A DNA stretch of 58,132 nt from JACNKV01 sp964388155 (GCA_964388155.1 CAYLYH010000012.1:1-58132), one strand, 5' to 3'; numbered from the stretch's first letter, positions 7,444 to 16,659 are shown. Program-made: numbers and translations. Notes: generated from the sequence alone by a model not told the origin.

Positions 7444-8217
7444 TTAACGTAACAGTTTTTCGTAAATCTTCTTTAGCTCTTTTGTGTGTTTTCCGGGAGT
7501 TCCGTCACCTATTTTTTCTTCGTCAATATGTACGATAGGAACAATCCCGGAGATACTGCCGGTTTGAAATACTTCATCCGCCCGTTTTAAAGCACCAAGC
7601 ATTATAGTATCATATTTAACCGGAATTGGTGATATTTCAATTATGGTTTTCCGGGTAATCCCCGGCAGTACTTCACCTTTTCGGGTGTAAAGGATATCAT
7701 CATTAATCCAAAATAGATTTGACCGGGAACCTTCGTAAACCTCTCCAACCTCATTAGTCAAAAGTGCTTCAAAAAACCCGTGCTTCATTGCTTTTTGATA
7801 ACTCAAATAGCATTCAAGATAAGAAAGTGATTTCACCGCCGGCAAAGACCGCTGCTGCACAACACTCATGACTCTTACTCCGTTAGATGAGGTCAAATCA
7901 AGATCGAGTTTTGATGAGATTACAATACAGTCATCCGGGGTTACCACAATTTTCAACCGTTGCAGATTGTGTTCGGATGTTTCGACAACGGTCTTGACCA
8001 TATTACAGACTTCCTCACGCGAATATTTTAGGGGAAGTTCTATATTCTCTGCCGATGAGAAAAGCCGTTCTAAATGATCATCCAATCCAAAAACCATACG
8101 GCTGACCGTTGTCCGCATGGTTTCAAATACTCCGGCCCCGTACATGACGGCATCGGAAAAAATGTTCACCATCGCTTCTTTTTCCTCAACCATTCGATTA
8201 TTGATCATTACATGCAT
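7444..8217 (-). CDS. pabC: 4-amino-4-deoxychorismate lyase (class IV aminotransferase)
   Basis: The 257-residue PLP enzyme is expected to split aminodeoxychorismate into p-aminobenzoate and pyruvate for folate synthesis. The class IV fold is shown by YGAGVFETMR, the PLP lysine in AVKSLSYL (K129), EGSRSN with the cofactor glutamate E162, and a TGSISGIVPI segment near the end. Branched-chain and D-amino-acid aminotransferases share the fold, but the neighbours pabB and pabA decide the assignment. It is the last gene of pabA-pabB-pabC; a 107-bp gap with a tandem repeat separates it from pabB. Confidence 0.85.
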   Translation of the reverse strand: MHVMINNRMVEEKEAMVNIFSDAVMYGAGVFETMRTTVSRMVFGLDDHLERLFSSAENIELPLKYSREEVCNMVKTVVETSEHNLQRLKIVVTPDDCIVISSKLDLDLTSSNGVRVMSVVQQRSLPAVKSLSYLECYLSYQKAMKHGFFEALLTNEVGEVYEGSRSNLFWINDDILYTRKGEVLPGITRKTIIEISPIPVKYDTIMLGALKRADEVFQTGSISGIVPIVHIDEEKIGDGTPGKHTKELKKIYEKLLR

Positions 8218-8236
8218 GCTGTGCTCCTAATTCTCA

Positions 8237-8298
8237 GTAAATGGGTAGATGGGTAAACGGGTAGATGAGTATATGAGTTGAAAGTAGTGAGTTGTTTT
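8237..8298 (+). repeat. Degenerate tandem repeat (GGGTARAYG units)
   Basis: A G-rich run of 8-9-bp units such as GGGTAGATG, GGGTAAACG and GAGTATATG ends in GAGTTGAAAG. It is related to the repeats at 6763-6791 and, inverted, at 45799-45819. It lies between pabB and pabC. Confidence 0.6.
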
Positions 8299-8324
8299 GT
8301 TTATTCTCCACGCTCCAAACTTTC

Positions 8325-9554
8325 TTATTCCCTAATAGATTTTGCTTTTGCCATGGTTTCATCAAACTCATCGGTTTCATTTGACCCAAGTGTAATTCCG
8401 CCGCCAACACCCAGCGACAACCGATTCCCTTCCTGCACCACAGTTCGTATGGCAATATTCATATCCAATTCGCCATCAGGATAAATCACTCCTACCGACC
8501 CGGTGTACGCTCCGCGACGTTCTTCCTCCAACTCATCAATGATTTCTATCGCCCGTTTTTTCGGACAACCCGTGATCGACCCACCCGGAGACATGGACAG
8601 CCACGCTTCAATCGGAGAAATATCATCCCTCAGTTCGCCTTCAATTGACGAAAATGTGTGCCAAACTGCCGGGAGTTTTTTCAATCCCTTTTTCTCAATA
8701 ACGTTCACAGAACCTATTTTACAAACTTTCCCCAGATCATTTCGTAATAAATCGGTGATCATGAACAGTTCGGCTTCTTCTTTTTCGCTGTTTAATAACT
8801 CCTGCATCATTTTCTCATCATTCGTTTCTGAACGGGGGCGTGTCCCCTTGATCGGTTCGGTAATTATTTTTCTATTTTTAATCCGTATAAATCTTTCCGG
8901 GGATAAACTTAACACAACTCCGGTTTCAGTGGGGATGTACGCCGCAAAATCCACCGGATTTTTCTTCAACAAATTCAAAAATATATCTTCGGACTTACTT
9001 TTAAATTTACCTCTTAATTTATGCGTGTAATTGACTTGATAGATATCACCGCTGAGAATATGGTCTATTATTTTGCGGAAGTTTTTTCCGTACTTATCTC
9101 TTTCCAATGTCCGGTTAAAATCCGGAGTATTTTCAGTTGTGAGTTCAGATCGATCGCAATCAAGAATTTCTTCAATTTTTTTTTGATAAGTGTCATCAGA
9201 GAAATGAAGGATTGTTTCGCCCGCAGTAAATTCCATATAATTATCGTATGCGTAAAAACAGATATCCGGCTGACTTGACTTCGGGTGGTCTGACCGGACA
9301 TTCATCAATTCCAAACCTAAATCATAGGAAATATATCCGACTAATAATTTACCGGAGTTCTCCTCTACAAACCGGCTTAATGTGTTTCCATCTGCCCCAC
9401 AATGATAGATGTAAATGCCCGTTGGATTGAATGCCAATATCCGTTTCCAACCGGATTCTGTTTGGCTCCACAGCATCACCGGAGATGACATTGTTTTCGC
9501 TGCTTGACGAAAGACAGTGCCTATATCCGTTGCGGGGAGCGTCAGTTTATCCAT
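8325..9554 (-). CDS. pabB: Aminodeoxychorismate synthase component I
   Basis: The 409-residue chorismate-binding enzyme aminates chorismate to 4-amino-4-deoxychorismate with ammonia from PabA. The diagnostic motif PIKGTRPR (K236) marks PabB as against anthranilate synthase TrpE, where the lysine is usually alanine. GDIYQVNYTHKL, SLSPERFI, MITDLLRNDLGKV and PGGSITGCPKKRA follow in the expected order, as does the C-terminal DEFDETMAKAKSI. The protein is somewhat shorter than E. coli PabB because the N-terminal half is compact. Its start overlaps the end of pabA by 8 bp, which suggests coupled translation of the two subunits. Confidence 0.92.
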   Translation of the reverse strand: MDKLTLPATDIGTVFRQAAKTMSSPVMLWSQTESGWKRILAFNPTGIYIYHCGADGNTLSRFVEENSGKLLVGYISYDLGLELMNVRSDHPKSSQPDICFYAYDNYMEFTAGETILHFSDDTYQKKIEEILDCDRSELTTENTPDFNRTLERDKYGKNFRKIIDHILSGDIYQVNYTHKLRGKFKSKSEDIFLNLLKKNPVDFAAYIPTETGVVLSLSPERFIRIKNRKIITEPIKGTRPRSETNDEKMMQELLNSEKEEAELFMITDLLRNDLGKVCKIGSVNVIEKKGLKKLPAVWHTFSSIEGELRDDISPIEAWLSMSPGGSITGCPKKRAIEIIDELEEERRGAYTGSVGVIYPDGELDMNIAIRTVVQEGNRLSLGVGGGITLGSNETDEFDETMAKAKSIRE

Positions 9555-10104
9555 GGAGAAAATTCCGCATTAAATCATCCCCGACTTCGGTCATAAAAGA
9601 CTCAGGATGGAATTGCACACCGACAAGCGGGTAGGTTTGATGCCGGATCGCCATAATCTCGCCCTTTTCATCTTGAGCGGTTAACAGAAAGTTTTCGGGG
9701 ATGTCATCCACGGCAAGGGAATGATAGAGGGCAGCATCAAAAGGTTTGGGAAGGTTTTGAAATAATCCTGTCTGGTCGTGATGTATTTTTCGGGTTTTCC
9801 CGTGAGTGGGTTTGAGGGCTTTACGGATCTTGGCACCGAAGACTTCCGCGATGCATTGCATACCCAGACAAACACCAAAAATCGGAATTTTGTCGTGGAA
9901 ACTGTGAATGACGTTGTTACATATTCCGGTATCTTTCGGCATCCCCGGCCCGGGTGAAATGACTATTTTTTTCGGGGATAATTTTTGTATATCTTCAACC
10001 GTGATTTGGTCGTTCAGCACGACCTGTGTGCGGAACCCCAGCGATTCAATCTGCTGGTAGAGGTTGTATGTAAATGAATCGTAGTTGTCGATTATCAGAA
10101 TCAT
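9547..10104 (-). CDS. pabA: Aminodeoxychorismate/anthranilate synthase component II (glutamine amidotransferase)
   Basis: The 185-residue class I glutamine amidotransferase supplies ammonia to PabB. The triad is visible: C79 in GVCLGMQ, and H166 and E168 in FHPES. IIDNYDSFTYNL and ISPGPGMP are typical of PabA/TrpG. I start it at the ATG of MILIIDNYD; a GTG three codons earlier is possible but would add MIR, which family members lack. No trp genes are in the window and pabB follows, so PabA is preferred, though one protein often serves both synthases. Confidence 0.92.
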   Translation of the reverse strand: MILIIDNYDSFTYNLYQQIESLGFRTQVVLNDQITVEDIQKLSPKKIVISPGPGMPKDTGICNNVIHSFHDKIPIFGVCLGMQCIAEVFGAKIRKALKPTHGKTRKIHHDQTGLFQNLPKPFDAALYHSLAVDDIPENFLLTAQDEKGEIMAIRHQTYPLVGVQFHPESFMTEVGDDLMRNFLHG

Positions 10105-10261
10105 TCTAATCACCGGATTTTCTAGTGAAAAACCGACAGGAATTTACTGTAATAATCTAATAGAAGATTAGGGTTCTCACGGTCTTATTTGTCGATTAAT
10201 TCGCTTATTAATAAATGATGGAGATAATTGTGGGAAAGTTACAGAAGTAATTTTACAAATT

Positions 10262-10304
10262 AGAGAAACGAATATCCTCCGGCAGGATTGCCCGCCGGAG
10301 GATA
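10262..10304 (-). terminator. Rho-independent terminator after the hmuY-like gene
   Basis: A perfect 11-bp stem TATCCTCCGGC / GCCGGAGGATA (10273-10283 / 10294-10304) with a 10-base loop lies eight bases past the hmuY-like stop. On the minus strand it is followed by the T-rich TTCGTTTCTCT. It should end the heme operon before pabA. Confidence 0.8.
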
Positions 10305-10311
10305 CAGCGTA

Positions 10312-10836
10312 TCAGTTACTCAAATATTTCCATTGAATTGTGAAAGAACCTGAATTCCCTTGATTATCGTAGTAGTTTGTAACTTCAAAAGCCGGAAATT
10401 TACCATCGGCAGTATTGATGACATAAACAAAATCATTCGGAAGAACCATATGTGAGTCTGTCATATAATACCACGCATCTGTTTCCGTTGTAAAGTCAGC
10501 AATAAAACTTTCTGCGTCAGGGACATCGGATACATCTTCTAAACTTCCGGCACTTACTACAGCGATTGTGATATTTTCACCCGCTCCAATTCTGGGATCA
10601 TCAATCGGGAACGGTGCTCCCGGGGGCGTATAAGATACCGAATAAAATACGACGTCATACGTGTCGATGGAGTCCGTCACCCCTGTGTTAGTTGAGAACG
10701 TAAAAAATTCTGATCCATCTGTTTTCACGTTCACGGTTGAATGCGTGTTGTATCCCAAAATATCATCATTGTTTTCCTTTTCACAGGCAACCGCTAATAG
10801 CATGATGCCCAGAAGTGTAATCCATAGTGTTTTCAT
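10312..10836 (-). CDS. HmuY-like heme-binding lipoprotein
   Basis: The 174-residue protein has a lipoprotein signal (LLAVAC, Cys18) followed by an acidic linker. The C-terminal segment VYVINTADGKFPAFEVTNYY (138-157), then SGSFTIQWKY, and the upstream TYDVVFYS match the HmuY family, surface lipoproteins that take heme from host or environmental hemoproteins and pass it to a TonB-dependent receptor. Only two histidines (32 and 129) are present after the signal; H129-M130 lies where a heme ligand is expected, but the second ligand is unclear. It lies 24 bp after a receptor with a heme-type signature and is followed by a strong terminator. The family call is good; heme as ligand is inferred. Confidence 0.75.
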   Translation of the reverse strand: MKTLWITLLGIMLLAVACEKENNDDILGYNTHSTVNVKTDGSEFFTFSTNTGVTDSIDTYDVVFYSVSYTPPGAPFPIDDPRIGAGENITIAVVSAGSLEDVSDVPDAESFIADFTTETDAWYYMTDSHMVLPNDFVYVINTADGKFPAFEVTNYYDNQGNSGSFTIQWKYLSN

Positions 10837-10860
10837 TGTTATTTCCTCTTTCCTTCTTTA

Positions 10861-12984
10861 TTATTCTTCGTTTGTAATCTGGATGCCAATATACCACTCT
10901 CGTCCCGGCATTGGTCCCCATACTTCATCATAGAGATCCGTAATATTTTTTACCCCTGCATTCAGTTCATAATACTTCATGACAGGAATCCTAAGGTTTG
11001 CGTGTAAAAGTAAATAGTCGTCTAACCATTCTTCAATTGGTTCCCCTACCATTAAACCTCCTTCACCATAATAACGTTCACCGAGGTATTGTGCTCTGAT
11101 ATTCATTGATATTTCGAATGGCAGCTGAAATCTAAAACTGGAATTTGCCTTGTGTTTTGCTTTTAGATTTAACGGACTTTCGTTGTCTACGTCCCAAGAA
11201 TCTAAGTAGCTATATCCGACAGACCACTCGATATCCGGAGTAAAGAACCACGTTAAGTCCATTTCCATTCCTTTTGTTCTTGCGCGGTGAATATTTTCTG
11301 TTTTCCACCGGTGTAGATTTGAATCATCGTACCCATCCGAGACATAATCTATGAGATTGTAAATTTGATTGTAAAATAGATTTATCCGACTATGGTACCG
11401 ACCGGAATTCCATCGCTCAATATCCAACGAATAACTATTCGATATTTCAGGTTCCAAGTCAGGGTTGCCAAGAATGTGATACCCCACTTGTAAAAATTTA
11501 AAATCTAAAAATAATTCTTTAAAACTTGGTGCTCGAAAACCTCGGCCATAGGATAAACGGATTCTCGAAAAATACTCCGGTTTGAACATCAATGCAATTT
11601 TTGGTGAGAGATAAGAACCGTAAAGAGAATGTTTGTCCACCCTTGCTCCAGCGAGAAGTGTCATTATTTTTGTGGTTTCCCAATCATCCTGACAAAATAA
11701 ATACACTAAATTTGAACTCAAAAAGCCCTCTGAAATGCGATCAGATTCAATAGCTTCTTCCACAATTCCAAGTCCGCCGTTAAGATGGTGTTCTCCTTTT
11801 TTAGTTTGGAAAACAATATCTGCATGGAGTAAATCATCAATGGATTGATCGCTTGAACGCCGGAACCCCGAAGCGACAACAAATCGCTCATATAGATGGT
11901 TGTAATAGGAATATTCAAGTCCGGTTTTATACACAATTGATTGCCGGTTTGCTTCGTATTCAACCCGGCTCATCGAGCGATAATTATCAGTAACATCTCG
12001 AAATATATTCTGATTATTCAAGGTCTGATCTTCTAAGAATGAATAATGCGTAAATCGAAATATCCCGCCAAGAAGTTGTTTTCTTTCGAGTTGAAATCCG
12101 GCATTATATTTTTTATACTGGCTTCCATCTTCCCATAAACTATTCGCATTGACGTCATTTCCGCCATAAGTACGAATCCCGAAATGTAATTTTGAACTCC
12201 AGAGATTGATTCCGCCGGTAACGGACAGATGCCCATTCGCACGGCCATAACTTCCAAAGTCACCGCTAAGCGTGGCGGACAAATTTTCATTGGGTTGCTT
12301 CGTGATGATATTTACAACACCGCCCATTGCTTCACTTCCGTATAGAGCAGACACAGCACCTTTAACGACTTCAATCCTTTCAATTTGGTTTGCAGCGATT
12401 TGAGAAATATCCAATTGACCATTCGTCCTACCGACCATTCTCATCCCATCAACCATAACTAAAATATGGTCTGCATCAAATCCACCCAATTCAATTCCCG
12501 TACCAAATTGGTTTTCTACCACGGCGACTCCTGTTAGTTCTGCAAGTATTTTTGATACATCCGTCGCTCCGATATTCTCAAGCCTTTCACCTTTAAGAAT
12601 CTGGGTGGTAACAGGTACATCTTTCAAATATCGTTCCGTTCGTGTTCCCGTAACGACAATTGAGGACATTTCGATCAAGTCTTTTTGCATAGATATTACT
12701 AAGGATCTCTCCACGGGGAATTGTAACGTTCGTCTTTCAGTTTTATATCCTATCATGGAGACAACCAACGTTCCGGTGCCAAAGTCGGTGCCGGACAGGA
12801 GAAAATCACCGGAGTAATCTGACACTCCTCCAATATCCGATTGCTCAAAGTAAATATTAGCATTAGATAGCGGATTACCGGTTTTTTCGTCAGTAACTCG
12901 TCCTTGAATAGTAAACGTGTCTGCCGATAATTTTATCGGTAATAAGTACACGATTAAGATGAGAGTTTTGTATAACTTAGTCAT
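10861..12984 (-). CDS. TonB-dependent heme receptor, HmuR-like
   Basis: A signal peptide (MTKLYKTLILIVYLLPIKLSA) is followed by a carboxypeptidase-regulatory-like domain (about 22-105), a TonB box region (SSIVVTGTRTER), the plug (DVPVTTQILKG to GGVVNIITK) and a beta-barrel of about 490 residues, 707 residues in all. The barrel carries GFRAPSFKEL, then GYHILGNPDLEPE roughly 20 residues later. This is the FRAP...H...NPDL pattern of heme receptors, with the histidine present. The ATG at 12984 was chosen because it starts the signal peptide; it overlaps the TetR stop by 8 bp. With the HmuY-like lipoprotein downstream it forms an outer-membrane heme uptake pair powered by TonB. Confidence 0.87.
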   Translation of the reverse strand: MTKLYKTLILIVYLLPIKLSADTFTIQGRVTDEKTGNPLSNANIYFEQSDIGGVSDYSGDFLLSGTDFGTGTLVVSMIGYKTERRTLQFPVERSLVISMQKDLIEMSSIVVTGTRTERYLKDVPVTTQILKGERLENIGATDVSKILAELTGVAVVENQFGTGIELGGFDADHILVMVDGMRMVGRTNGQLDISQIAANQIERIEVVKGAVSALYGSEAMGGVVNIITKQPNENLSATLSGDFGSYGRANGHLSVTGGINLWSSKLHFGIRTYGGNDVNANSLWEDGSQYKKYNAGFQLERKQLLGGIFRFTHYSFLEDQTLNNQNIFRDVTDNYRSMSRVEYEANRQSIVYKTGLEYSYYNHLYERFVVASGFRRSSDQSIDDLLHADIVFQTKKGEHHLNGGLGIVEEAIESDRISEGFLSSNLVYLFCQDDWETTKIMTLLAGARVDKHSLYGSYLSPKIALMFKPEYFSRIRLSYGRGFRAPSFKELFLDFKFLQVGYHILGNPDLEPEISNSYSLDIERWNSGRYHSRINLFYNQIYNLIDYVSDGYDDSNLHRWKTENIHRARTKGMEMDLTWFFTPDIEWSVGYSYLDSWDVDNESPLNLKAKHKANSSFRFQLPFEISMNIRAQYLGERYYGEGGLMVGEPIEEWLDDYLLLHANLRIPVMKYYELNAGVKNITDLYDEVWGPMPGREWYIGIQITNEE

Positions 12985-13570
12985 GGGTTTTGATAAATTT
13001 TTCGAGGAATTTTTCAATATCCGTCTCGGAGATATTTTTTCGGTCTGATCCCCAAAATAACATCCCGTGGAACACCCCGCCAAGGGCTTTGAGCACTAAT
13101 TGACTATCCATCGTCGGTAACTCATTTTTATCCATGGCTTCTTCAATTAACTGAAGAAGTGTATTATACAACCGTACCTGAAATTGCTTCCATCCCGGTT
13201 CTTGTCCGTCTATAACCGGCAGGGATTGTGGAGCAAAAAATAAAAATTCATATAGTTTCCGGTTCTCATTTACCATCTCTGCTAATTTTTTCAAGATGGC
13301 AATAAACGTTTGACGCGGGGATTCAGTTTGGACGACATACTCTTCGATACCCTCCCATAATGACTGCCATCCATTAAATAAAATCGTATTAAATATTTCG
13401 TCTTTCGATTTGAAATAATAATACAAAGTTGCCTTTCCAAAATCAGCTTTATGTGCAATTTCATCCATGGTGGCATGCTCTAATCCCTTTTCTTTAAAGA
13501 CTGATAACGCACTTTGAATGATGAGTTTTTTTCGAGCTTCCCGCTCAGCTTTTTTTCTTTCAGTAATCAT
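12977..13570 (-). CDS. TetR-family repressor of the heme uptake operon
   Basis: The 197-residue protein has a TetR helix-turn-helix at about 14-58 (AALSVFKEKGLEHATMDEIA, then KATLYYYFKSKDEIF). The C-terminal domain is of the ligand-binding, dimerising kind. It is the first gene of tetR-hmuR-hmuY and overlaps the receptor start by 8 bp, so it controls its own operon. A long perfect inverted repeat 29 bp upstream of its start is the obvious operator. The inducer is unknown; heme or a porphyrin is a guess from context. Confidence 0.9.
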   Translation of the reverse strand: MITERKKAEREARKKLIIQSALSVFKEKGLEHATMDEIAHKADFGKATLYYYFKSKDEIFNTILFNGWQSLWEGIEEYVVQTESPRQTFIAILKKLAEMVNENRKLYEFLFFAPQSLPVIDGQEPGWKQFQVRLYNTLLQLIEEAMDKNELPTMDSQLVLKALGGVFHGMLFWGSDRKNISETDIEKFLEKFIKTHD

Positions 13571-13598
13571 AAAATCTCTATTCTTTCGATTTAACGGT

Positions 13599-13628
13599 TT
13601 AATATTCGAATGACGGGTCGAATATTAA
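13599..13628. promoter_or_regulatory. Operator of the heme-operon TetR repressor
   Basis: TTAATATTCGA (13599-13609) and TCGAATATTAA (13618-13628) form a perfect 11-bp inverted repeat around an 8-base spacer, 30 bp in total. It sits 28 bp upstream of the tetR start, where it would cover the promoter. Confidence 0.75.
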
Positions 13629-13662
13629 CACAAACAAGATAAATCAACCAATAATAAAATTA

Positions 13663-14538
13663 TTATTTCCCCAAACTATCTTCCATTTGATTTTGAATCC
13701 CCGGTGTCAGCATTGTTAATACTGTCACACCGACAAAGGCAGCAAATATCAGTCCCATTTCAAGCGTATAATCCCAGGGATGCACCCAGATCTCTTCAAA
13801 AAATCCCCAGCGCCCTAATATCTCTACTGCATTCCAAAAGATGATCACAGTTGGGATGGCATACCGAATGGCTCTTGCCGTTTTCTGAAATTTTATGAGC
13901 CGGATAAATAGATACAATGACCACAATAAGGAGCCAAAAAAGACAAAATATGTTGCCGGATGATAGTCCCCGAAAAAGCGATTATCATATACGATCATCA
14001 AGAGGATATAAAACATCCAGAGGATGTAAACAGTTTCGGTAGCGGTGATGATGGCAAAGTTTCGTTTCCGCCCGGCATCTGTAGGCTGCAGCTCCATTTT
14101 CAAATTTCTGTGGAACCAGTTAAAAAAATTGCATCGGGTTTCACGGCGGAAAAAGAAATACAATACCGTTGCTAAAAATAATCCCAGTGACGATGGCAGA
14201 ATAAGGTATTCCGGCTTGGTGACTACCTCTCCGTTTTCGATAAGAGGTGCAACGGCTAAGTGATTGGCAAAATATACAAAGGAGAACTCCACCCAGCCTG
14301 TCCATATCAATATACCGGCGAAAAATCCAAGCCAGGTGGCGGGAGTTTCTTCGTTTTTTCTAAATGCGATCACAATCAGCCCAACACCAACAAATCCCAA
14401 CACAGTTGCTGCAGGATATTGGTAGCCTTCGCCGAAGATCTTTTCGACCAAGACCATGAGCGCATGTCCTAACGGCATGGTGAACAGCACCATGATAAAC
14501 GCAGTGATTCCGATAAATGGTTTGCGGTAAATACTCAT
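13663..14538 (-). CDS. Polytopic membrane protein of unknown function
   Basis: The 291 residues contain about seven or eight hydrophobic segments: about 10-30, 42-60, 67-90, 112-130, 162-184, 190-212, 226-244 and 260-280. Positively charged loops (FFRRETRCNF, RNLKMELQ) separate them. I do not recognise the family. Several Trp-rich membrane edges and two buried histidines (H25, H73) are visible, but no known catalytic or transport motif. It lies upstream of the heme operon on the same strand, about 34 bp before the operator, and has its own 290-bp leader with palindromes. A role linked to heme uptake is possible but unsupported. Confidence 0.65.
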   Translation of the reverse strand: MSIYRKPFIGITAFIMVLFTMPLGHALMVLVEKIFGEGYQYPAATVLGFVGVGLIVIAFRKNEETPATWLGFFAGILIWTGWVEFSFVYFANHLAVAPLIENGEVVTKPEYLILPSSLGLFLATVLYFFFRRETRCNFFNWFHRNLKMELQPTDAGRKRNFAIITATETVYILWMFYILLMIVYDNRFFGDYHPATYFVFFGSLLWSLYLFIRLIKFQKTARAIRYAIPTVIIFWNAVEILGRWGFFEEIWVHPWDYTLEMGLIFAAFVGVTVLTMLTPGIQNQMEDSLGK

Positions 14539-14656
14539 TTCATCTCCAAATTCTAAGGTGAATTTAAACGGTAATGAGAGTATGTCGCAATAGCAATAAT
14601 ATAATTATTTAAACATAACTGGTGGAATATCTATACTCAAATTCTTAACAATTCTG

Positions 14657-14686
14657 TGTAATATTACAGGACAGCGTGTTCTGTAA
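14657..14686. promoter_or_regulatory. Nested palindromes upstream of the membrane-protein gene
   Basis: TGTAATATTACA (14657-14668) is a perfect 12-bp palindrome. It overlaps TTACAGGACA-gcg-TGTTCTGTAA (14664-14686), an inverted repeat with one G-T pair. The half-site TTACAGGAC returns at 14735-14743. The cluster is 120-200 bp upstream of the gene starting at 14538 and looks like an operator. Confidence 0.45.
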
Positions 14687-14826
14687 AAGAGGGCAAATTA
14701 TTTTATGGTCTTATAAATAAAAAATGAAATCTTGTTACAGGACGCTACTCTCTCATCAATAATTCAAAATACATTTTAATCGCTTTTTCACTCCATCTCC
14801 TCTTCTCTCACTCACCGGTTCCCCCT

Positions 14827-16656
14827 TCACTTTTCCGCGTATTTTTCTTTTTTCCGCTGGGAGTTTCGTTTGTTTTTGTCCAACTCCATTTTTCGCAGGC
14901 GGATGGTTTGAGGAGTTACTTCCACCAGCTCATCTTCTGCAATAAATTCGATCGACTGGTCCAAAGACAATAATCTTGGTGGGCGAAGTGTTACTGTATT
15001 ATCCGAACCGGATGCCCGCATATTGGTCAGTTTTTTCTCTCGGGTGATGTTGACCGCCAGATCATCTGAACGGTTTCGTTCTCCGATGATCATTCCATCA
15101 TACACTTCTGTTCCGGTGCTGATGAACAACTCACCTCTGTCCGCCATCCCGACACTGGCGTAGGTGGTAACTTTTCCGTTACGATCTGCTACCAGCGCCC
15201 CGCTGATTCTTTGCGGAATTCTTCCAAACCACGGAGCATGACCGTCGAATAATTTATTCATAATTCCGGCACCTTGCGTATCGGTCAAAAACTGACTTCT
15301 GAACCCAATCAGTCCCCGAGATGGAATAGAGAACTCCATCGAAACACGCCCGTGCCCATGATTTACCAGATTAGTCATTCTTCCTTTTCTGGTAGATAAC
15401 TTTTCGGTTATAATTCCGACTTTATCTTCCGGAATGTCTAAAAATACATGCTCCATCGGCTCCATGATTTTGCCATTTTTTACACGAGTAATTACTTGAG
15501 GTTTTGATACCATGAACTCATAGCCTTCACGACGCATGGTTTCAATCAACACAGCCATTTGAAGCTCTCCACGTCCGCGAACCTCAAACACATCTGTCCG
15601 CTGTGTGAGCAAAACCTGTAAAGACACATTACTTAATATCTCCCTTTCAAGCCTGTCCTTAATATGGCGGGTTGTGAGGTATTTTCCTTCCTTGCCGGCA
15701 AAAGGACTGTTATTCACATAAAACAGCATCGAGACCGTCGGTTCGTCGATTTGAATCCGTGGTAAGGGCTGCGGGGAATCATTGGAAGAAATCGTATCTC
15801 CGACGGTGATGTTTTCCAATCCGGCGACGGCAATAATATCTCCGGCTTCCAATGCTTCAACTTTGATTTTTTCTAATCCCTTAAACGTATATAACGCCGA
15901 AAATTTTTGATCATGGATGTTCCCGTTTTTCCCGCAGAGAGCATAAGATTTATTCATCTCCAGTGTGCCGTTATTCAGACGGCCGATGGCCACCTGCCCC
16001 ACATAAGAGTTATAATCCAAATTGGTAATGAGAAATTGCGGAATGTGGTTATCGTCTGCGGTCGGTCCAGGAATTTTCGTTAAAATAGCTTCAAAAAGTG
16101 GATTTAAATCGTCAGAATTATCGTCCAATTCATTGTGGGCTACGCCGGTTTTCGCATTGGTGTAGAGGATGGGAAATTCAATTTGTTCGTCTGTAGCTTC
16201 TAAGTCGATGAACAGATCATATACTTCGTTTACGACTTCATCCACCCGTGCATCCGAACGGTCAATTTTATTAATCACGAGGATAATCGGGAGGTTCTTA
16301 TCCAATGCTTTTTTCAAAACAAATCTGGTCTGCGGCAACGGTCCTTCACTGGAATCTACCAGTAGCAACGCACCGTCAACAAGATTCATACTTCGTTCCA
16401 CTTCGCCGCCAAAATCAGCATGGCCGGGTGTATCCATGATATTAATTTTTACATTATTATAATGAACAGCGGTGTTTTTAGCCGTAATCGTAATGCCGCG
16501 TTCTTTTTCCAAATCCATCGAGTCCATGATGCGGTCTTCCACTTCTTGATGCGCATGAAACGTTCCGCTTTGTTTTAGCATTCCATCAACCAGAGTTGTT
16601 TTGCCATGATCTACATGAGCAATGATCGCAATATTTCTAAAATTAGTTTTTCTCAT
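14827..16656 (-). CDS. typA: Ribosome-associated GTPase TypA/BipA
   Basis: The 609-residue translational GTPase associates with ribosomes and supports 50S assembly and growth under stress. The G domain shows AHVDHGKT (13-20), RGITI, DTPGHADF and NKIDRSDA in order. The EF-G-like domains follow (FEVRGRGELQMAVLIE, then GHAPWFGRIPQR and the RLRKMELDKNKR tail typical of BipA). Length is standard. Its start is three bases after the helicase stop, so helicase and TypA are one operon with a shared theme of ribosome biogenesis. Confidence 0.95.
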   Translation of the reverse strand: MRKTNFRNIAIIAHVDHGKTTLVDGMLKQSGTFHAHQEVEDRIMDSMDLEKERGITITAKNTAVHYNNVKINIMDTPGHADFGGEVERSMNLVDGALLLVDSSEGPLPQTRFVLKKALDKNLPIILVINKIDRSDARVDEVVNEVYDLFIDLEATDEQIEFPILYTNAKTGVAHNELDDNSDDLNPLFEAILTKIPGPTADDNHIPQFLITNLDYNSYVGQVAIGRLNNGTLEMNKSYALCGKNGNIHDQKFSALYTFKGLEKIKVEALEAGDIIAVAGLENITVGDTISSNDSPQPLPRIQIDEPTVSMLFYVNNSPFAGKEGKYLTTRHIKDRLEREILSNVSLQVLLTQRTDVFEVRGRGELQMAVLIETMRREGYEFMVSKPQVITRVKNGKIMEPMEHVFLDIPEDKVGIITEKLSTRKGRMTNLVNHGHGRVSMEFSIPSRGLIGFRSQFLTDTQGAGIMNKLFDGHAPWFGRIPQRISGALVADRNGKVTTYASVGMADRGELFISTGTEVYDGMIIGERNRSDDLAVNITREKKLTNMRASGSDNTVTLRPPRLLSLDQSIEFIAEDELVEVTPQTIRLRKMELDKNKRNSQRKKEKYAEK

Positions 16657-16659
16657 TCT

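Noticed and set aside
8237..8298. CRISPR array
   Set aside because: The repeat units are 8-9 bp, degenerate and directly tandem, without spacers.
10105..10113. GTG start three codons upstream for pabA
   Set aside because: PabA/TrpG proteins begin MILIIDNYDSF; the extra MIR is not typical.
12985..13083. N-terminal extension of 33 codons on the TonB receptor
   Set aside because: It would bury the signal peptide and overlaps the TetR coding end; it is the antiphase reading of the tetR gene.
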